A DNA stretch of 10,000 bases from Kiritimatiellota bacterium. GTDB taxonomy: Bacteria > Verrucomicrobiota > Kiritimatiellia > JAAZAB01. The number at the start of each line of letters is the position of its first letter. Position 1 is the first letter of the stretch. The notes under the pieces were generated by a model. It searched no databases. It saw only the letters and a program-made list of their open reading frames with translations, and was not told where the DNA came from. The stretch is from assembly GCA_008636095.1 (NCBI GenBank), contig VSJD01000040.1, forward strand, positions 1 through 10,000, given 5' to 3'. The translations under genes and the position numbers were made by a program. Positions 6,954 to 10,000 of the stretch are shown here, piece after piece.

Positions 6954-6978
6954 ATTATCGAGGATAATCGAGGATAAT
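6954..6978 (+). repeat. 10-bp tandem repeat with overlapping dyads beside a promoter
   Basis: ATCGAGGATA occurs twice head to tail (6957-6966 and 6967-6976). With the flanks this also makes an ATTATC-GAG-GATAAT dyad (6954-6968). The repeat ends eight bases before the TTGACA at 6985. Its placement fits a binding site for a transcription factor acting on the adjacent promoter. The surrounding inverted pair CCCGGCA (6932-6938) and TGCCGGG (6978-6984) may belong to the same element. Otherwise 6821-6984 holds no gene. Confidence 0.4.
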
Positions 6979-6984
6979 GCCGGG

Positions 6985-7012
6985 TTGACAAATGGAAGCG
7001 GACGCCTATATT
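6985..7012 (+). promoter_or_regulatory. Sigma-70-type promoter for the Gfo/Idh/MocA gene
   Basis: TTGACA at 6985-6990 is a perfect -35 box. It is followed after 16 bases by TATATT (7007-7012), a 5/6 match to the -10 consensus. Transcription would start near 7019, leaving a leader of about 90 bases before ATG7112. The leader contains the inverted pair CGGTTA (7023-7028) and TAACCG (7063-7068). The promoter lies at and beyond the alternative upstream ATG at 6992, which argues against that start. Confidence 0.6.
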
Positions 7013-7111
7013 ACGCCCTCAACGGTTAGCACCATCGGGCTGGCTTTCTTAAGACCCTGCGATAACCGCCGGGCGTCAGCCGGAGAGCATCCCATAGCGG
7101 AAATTCACATC

Positions 7112-8170
7112 ATGAAGCAAAAAATCAAGGTTGGTATTGTTGGACTGGGAGCGATCGGTAAAGTTCACGCTGATGCCTACGCGCATTGTGCCGATGCCGA
7201 GTTGACGGCCCTGTGCGACGTGGACGCCGGCCGCCTGGCAGAAGTGAGTGAAAAACATCAGGTCAAGGCCCGTTTCACGGACTATCGGGACCTCTTGAAA
7301 ACGGATGTGGCGGCGATCAGCATTTGTGTCGGCAATCATCTGCATCGCGATGTGGCCGTGGCCGCCCTGCGCGCCGGCAAGCATATTCTGCTCGAGAAAC
7401 CGATGACCCTGAATGCCGGCCAGGCCGCTGACATTGTCGCCACCCAGAAGAAAGCGCACAAGGTAGTTCAAATCGGAATGGTCAACCGCCAGAAGCCGGA
7501 AGCGCAACTGATCCGGGAGGAAGTCCAGTCCGGCCGGTTGGGCGAAATTTATCATATGCGCGCCGTGCTGATTCGGCGGCGGGGCATTCCGGGGCTGGGC
7601 GGTTGGTTCACCACCAAGGCCGTTTCCGGCGGCGGGCCGCTGATTGATATCGGCGTACATTGGTTGGACCTGTGCATGTACCTGAGCGGCCAGTGGCATC
7701 CCACGCGTGTCAGCGCCATGACCTACGCCAAATTCGGCGCCAACATGCGCTCTTACAAATATGTCAGCATGTGGGCCGGTCCGCCGAATTACGCCGGCGT
7801 TTGCAATGTCGAGGATTTCGCCACCGGCCTGGTGCGTTTCGGCCGGAAGGCCACCCTGAGCTTTGAAATCGCCTGGGCTGCCAATTCCGAAGAATCCGCA
7901 TATATTGAACTGATGGGCGATAAAGGCGGCGTCCGGGCAATGGACGGCAAGCCGCTGAAAATCCTGACCGAATACGAGGGCCGATTAGCGGATATTACTC
8001 CGCAATTCAACGCCACCAGCAACCCGTTTCACGTGCAGGCCGCTAAGTTCCTGGCGGCTTGCCGCGGGGAATGTCACCCGGCGGCGACCTCGGCCGAAGG
8101 CCTGACCTTGATGCGTCTGATGGACGGTATTTATAAATCAGCAAAGTCCGGCCAGGAAGTGGCGCTCTGA
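7112..8170 (+). CDS. Gfo/Idh/MocA family NAD(P)-dependent oxidoreductase
   Basis: A 352-residue dehydrogenase of the glucose-fructose oxidoreductase / inositol dehydrogenase family. These enzymes oxidise or reduce sugars, inositols and related polyols, or take part in NAD-dependent glycoside cleavage, using NAD(P). The N-terminal Rossmann fold shows KVGIVGLGAIG (6-16) with the GxGxxG dinucleotide loop and an acidic residue at the end of strand 2 (CDVD, 35-38). The family motif EKPM (95-98) carries the expected catalytic Lys96. The C-terminal domain shows GGGPLIDIGVHWLDLCMYL (173-191) with the conserved Asp179 and His183. The frame is open upstream to ATG6992, but those 40 extra residues are unlike the family and overlap the promoter. 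MKQKIKVGIVGLG at 7112 is the canonical start, although its Shine-Dalgarno sequence is weak. It converges on the GH4 gene. The substrate is unknown; the GH4 neighbour suggests a glycoside or free sugar. Confidence 0.9.
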   Translation: MKQKIKVGIVGLGAIGKVHADAYAHCADAELTALCDVDAGRLAEVSEKHQVKARFTDYRDLLKTDVAAISICVGNHLHRDVAVAALRAGKHILLEKPMTLNAGQAADIVATQKKAHKVVQIGMVNRQKPEAQLIREEVQSGRLGEIYHMRAVLIRRRGIPGLGGWFTTKAVSGGGPLIDIGVHWLDLCMYLSGQWHPTRVSAMTYAKFGANMRSYKYVSMWAGPPNYAGVCNVEDFATGLVRFGRKATLSFEIAWAANSEESAYIELMGDKGGVRAMDGKPLKILTEYEGRLADITPQFNATSNPFHVQAAKFLAACRGECHPAATSAEGLTLMRLMDGIYKSAKSGQEVAL

Positions 8171-8198
8171 CCTGAATATCGGAAAAAATCTTTATCGG

Positions 8199-8252
8199 GT
8201 AAGCCGCGGGGTGTTTTACCTTGGCACACTCATTGTGCATCCTGTTTTGTGT
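8199..8252. terminator. Weak candidate bidirectional terminator region
   Basis: The 82-base gap between the two converging genes holds two short hairpins. One pairs GGTAA near 8199 with TTACC near 8216. The other pairs GCACA (8224-8228) with TGTGC (8234-8238) and is followed by the T-rich TGTTTTGTGTTT. Stems of only five bases make this a weak call. Confidence 0.25.
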
Positions 8253-9851
8253 TTAAACATCGAGTTTCCATTTTCCATAGAATTGAGGAAGAAGCTCTTT
8301 AAACTCGCGGAAGAACTCGTCGGCCATCCTGGCCGCAATGTCCTGGTCCGGCACCAGGGGATCACAGCTTAATGCCTGGACGGCAAGGTCCCGGTTGCCC
8401 GTCAGGCCGGCCTCCACGATCATTTCCTGCACGGGGATATGCCGCATCAAATATTGGATAAGGATCTGGGGCAGGCTGCCGACGGCAATGGGGTGGATGC
8501 CCAGCTGGTCTACGTACGCCTGGCTTTCCACGACCACCTCCCGCGGCAGATTGTCAATCTGGCCCAGGTTGGCGGTATTGACCGGGGTGAGCAGTTCCTG
8601 GCCGCCGGTTAGGGCAGTAATGATCCGGCTGGCGTGCTCATGCGAGGGCTTAAGCCATAAGGCTTCTTCTCCATTGAGTAATCGCTGGACCTTCTTCTTG
8701 CGGCCTTCGACCCCGCGCTGATGCGCAAACGTATGAAAGTGCCCGCCCACGCCCCACCGGTCGGCGGTCTGCGGGCTGGCCAGGAAGTGGCGGAAGAACT
8801 CGGCGGTGTGGGCATCGCCGGCGGCAGACAGGTACCCGATCTTTTCCAGAAAGTCCAGTTTGATGTGTTGCCTGGAGTTGACCCCGCCGGAGTAGATCAA
8901 GTCCTCCGGTACCTTGCCTTCCACCACATAATCAAATGCCGGATGTTTCCGGTGATATTCTTTCAGGAGATCAAACCCATCGCGGCCGCCGATGTCCATC
9001 GCCAGGATCCAGATCAGGTGGTTGATCCCGGCCATCTTGACCTTGGTATCCTTCTCCCAGTCAGCGAGACCCAGGAAGGCGGCGATATGAAGCAACAGTC
9101 CCTGAAGCTCATGACACAAGCCGACCGATTTGACGGGGCTGACCTTTTGCAGGCTGCGGGTCAGCACGGTCATGGGGTTGGAATAGTTCATAAACCAGGC
9201 ATTGGGAGCATATTGTTCCACTTTTCGAATGATATCGACGACGACCGGAATGTTGCGTAAGGCCCGGCTCCAGCCGCCAGGGCCGACGGTATCGGCCACG
9301 GTTTGGATAATCCCGTATTTGGCGGGGATTGCCATGTCCAGCACATTGGCGTCGTCACCGCCGGTGCTGATGGTCAAGCCCACAAAATCCGCGCCCGGCA
9401 GGCAGGCGGCAAGGTCCGTGCTGGTTTCGATCCGGAGGCCGGCCTGCATGGCATCGGATATCTTATCACATAAAGCCTTAACGAGCTTCAAGGCCTCCGG
9501 GTTGAGATCCTGGAGGACGATGTGCATGCCGTGAAGCTCCGGCAGGCAGGCGATATCCGTGATGAACCGATACGTCCAGCCGTAACTGCCTCCGCCGATC
9601 AGGACGAGTTTTATATCCGATTTCTTGGGGTTGGTCATTAGGGTCTTTATGTGACACGCCTGCCGAACCTGTTTGTGGTTGCAGAAGGATGTAATGTATT
9701 TTTTTACCGTGCGCCTGTCAAGATGCATGCGGCGCGCCACTGCTTCATAGGTCCCGTGCCGTTGATATAATAGGCCGATGAGTGGTTGAAAACCGTCGCG
9801 TTCGACCTCGCCGACACATATCTTGGGCGATAAAAAATCCGTCGCGAACAT
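8253..9851 (-). CDS. Glycoside hydrolase family 4 (alpha-galactosidase/alpha-glucosidase-like) with N-terminal HTH extension
   Basis: GH4 enzymes cleave glycosides by an unusual NAD- and metal-dependent oxidation-elimination mechanism. The GH4 part begins at the internal ATG at 9636-9638 and is 461 residues long, the normal family length. Counted from that Met, it shows KLVLIGGGSYG (10-20) for NAD binding, TVGPGGWSRALRNIP (117-131), AWFMNYSNP (147-155) and GLCHEL (173-178) with the presumed metal ligand Cys175. GINHLIW (204-210) carries His207, and GDAHTAEFF lies at 274-282. The residues after this Cys track with substrate class in GH4. CH rather than CN or CD points away from the 6-phosphoglycosidases, toward alpha-galactosidase, alpha-glucosidase or alpha-glucuronidase. 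The frame continues open 71 codons upstream to ATG 9849-9851 and encodes a helix-turn-helix-like segment. Neither start has a clear Shine-Dalgarno sequence, so translation could begin at 9638. The gene is divergent from the MFS gene and convergent with the oxidoreductase. Confidence 0.88.
   Translation of the reverse strand: MFATDFLSPKICVGEVERDGFQPLIGLLYQRHGTYEAVARRMHLDRRTVKKYITSFCNHKQVRQACHIKTLMTNPKKSDIKLVLIGGGSYGWTYRFITDIACLPELHGMHIVLQDLNPEALKLVKALCDKISDAMQAGLRIETSTDLAACLPGADFVGLTISTGGDDANVLDMAIPAKYGIIQTVADTVGPGGWSRALRNIPVVVDIIRKVEQYAPNAWFMNYSNPMTVLTRSLQKVSPVKSVGLCHELQGLLLHIAAFLGLADWEKDTKVKMAGINHLIWILAMDIGGRDGFDLLKEYHRKHPAFDYVVEGKVPEDLIYSGGVNSRQHIKLDFLEKIGYLSAAGDAHTAEFFRHFLASPQTADRWGVGGHFHTFAHQRGVEGRKKKVQRLLNGEEALWLKPSHEHASRIITALTGGQELLTPVNTANLGQIDNLPREVVVESQAYVDQLGIHPIAVGSLPQILIQYLMRHIPVQEMIVEAGLTGNRDLAVQALSCDPLVPDQDIAARMADEFFREFKELLPQFYGKWKLDV
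9687..9791 (-). other. Helix-turn-helix-like segment in the N-terminal extension of GH4
   Basis: Residues 21-55 of the long reading frame contain GTYEAVARRMHLDRRTVKKY, preceded by a helix-like FQPLIGLLYQRH. The spacing of Ala, the hydrophobic residues and the RRTVKKY recognition-helix-like end fits Fis-type or homeodomain-like DNA-binding motifs (compare the N-x-x-x-A-A-x-x-L-x-I-x-R-R-T-L pattern of NtrC-family C termini). It is followed by about 16 residues of linker and then the GH4 start. It may be a true fusion, a separate short regulator whose stop has been lost, or the relic of an upstream regulator. Confidence 0.5.
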
Positions 9852-9873
9852 TATGATTTGCTTCGATAACGAT

Positions 9874-9889
9874 TGATATTATCATATCA
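9874..9889. promoter_or_regulatory. Palindrome in the divergent gap between GH4 and MFS genes
   Basis: TGATAT (9874-9879) and ATATCA (9884-9889) form a dyad with a four-base centre. It lies in the AT-rich 46-base gap between the outermost GH4 start and the MFS start. A minus-strand TATGAT close to the -10 consensus overlaps it. It could be an operator or part of divergent promoters. Confidence 0.35.
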
Positions 9890-9897
9890 GGAACTAT

Positions 9898-10000
9898 ATG
9901 ATTGAAGGATTATTTGACGAAGCCATTGTCCGGGCACGCGCCAAGTTTGTCGCCATGGCGGCGACATTTTCCCTGGGCGTGTTCAACGATAATTTCTACA
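9898..10000 (+). CDS. MFS transporter, N-terminal fragment (LplT-like)
   Basis: The first 34 codons of a gene cut by the window end. ATG9898 is preceded by AGGAA (9889-9893) at a four-base spacing. The peptide begins with a short polar stretch and then enters a hydrophobic segment with FSLGVFNDNFY at residues 24-34. The G-x-F-N-D-N-x motif at the start of the first membrane helix is typical of major facilitator proteins related to the lysophospholipid transporter LplT and the transporter part of Aas-type fusions. The substrate cannot be inferred from this fragment; a sugar role beside GH4 is possible but not supported by the motif. Confidence 0.65.
   Translation, partial: MIEGLFDEAIVRARAKFVAMAATFSLGVFNDNFY

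Noticed and set aside
6992..7111. Upstream ATG at 6992 as start of the oxidoreductase
   Set aside because: The 40 extra residues are not family-like, and the start would lie inside the promoter, before the expected transcription start.
1..10000. CRISPR array, insertion sequence, toxin-antitoxin or phage defence system
   Set aside because: No regularly spaced repeats, transposase motifs or defence-type proteins were found in any frame.

Overview
The window looks like chromosomal DNA of a GC-rich, free-living bacterium with a taste for sugars. The galactokinase with a GNHTDYN motif, a secreted bacterial EF-hand protein, a Gfo/Idh/MocA oxidoreductase beside a GH4 glycosidase, and an MFS protein with a GVFNDNF motif together suggest the PVC group (Verrucomicrobiota, Lentisphaerota or Kiritimatiellota). 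That placement is an inference from family flavour; there is no marker gene here.

Layout. 1-420 (+) holds what looks like the decayed end of a small drug/metabolite transporter, with family-like segments in two reading frames. 495-1328 (-) is a conserved hypothetical protein with a DGHVH metal-site-like start, preceded on the same strand by a tRNA-Cys (1445-1518). 1710-3329 (+) is a GlcD-type FAD-linked oxidase, followed by a secreted six-EF-hand protein (3451-4128). galK (4134-5297) and manB (5462-6820) both lie on the minus strand, separated by a palindromic REP/MITE-like element. A Gfo/Idh/MocA oxidoreductase (7112-8170, +) has a good sigma-70-type promoter, and it converges on a GH4 family glycosidase (8253-9851, -). 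The GH4 reading frame carries a 71-residue helix-turn-helix-like extension at its N terminus. At the right edge an MFS transporter (9898 onward, +) begins, divergent from GH4 and cut by the window end.

How the genes may work together. GH4 enzymes open glycosides by an NAD-dependent redox mechanism. GalK phosphorylates galactose at C1, and a ManB-type phosphohexomutase moves phosphate between C1 and C6. A Gfo/Idh/MocA dehydrogenase beside a GH4 enzyme also fits sugar processing. The set is coherent as part of a galactoside or related sugar route, but galT, galE and a dedicated sugar importer are not visible.

Noncoding structure is richer than the gene list suggests. Two of the three convergent gene junctions carry strong hairpins embedded in the 3' end of a coding sequence. 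The manB-galK gap contains a 72-bp nested palindromic element. A 10-bp tandem repeat sits directly against the -35 box of the oxidoreductase promoter. I see no CRISPR array, insertion sequence, phage gene or defence system. The most unusual protein-level features are the HTH-GH4 reading-frame fusion and the substituted sugar-binding motif in GalK.
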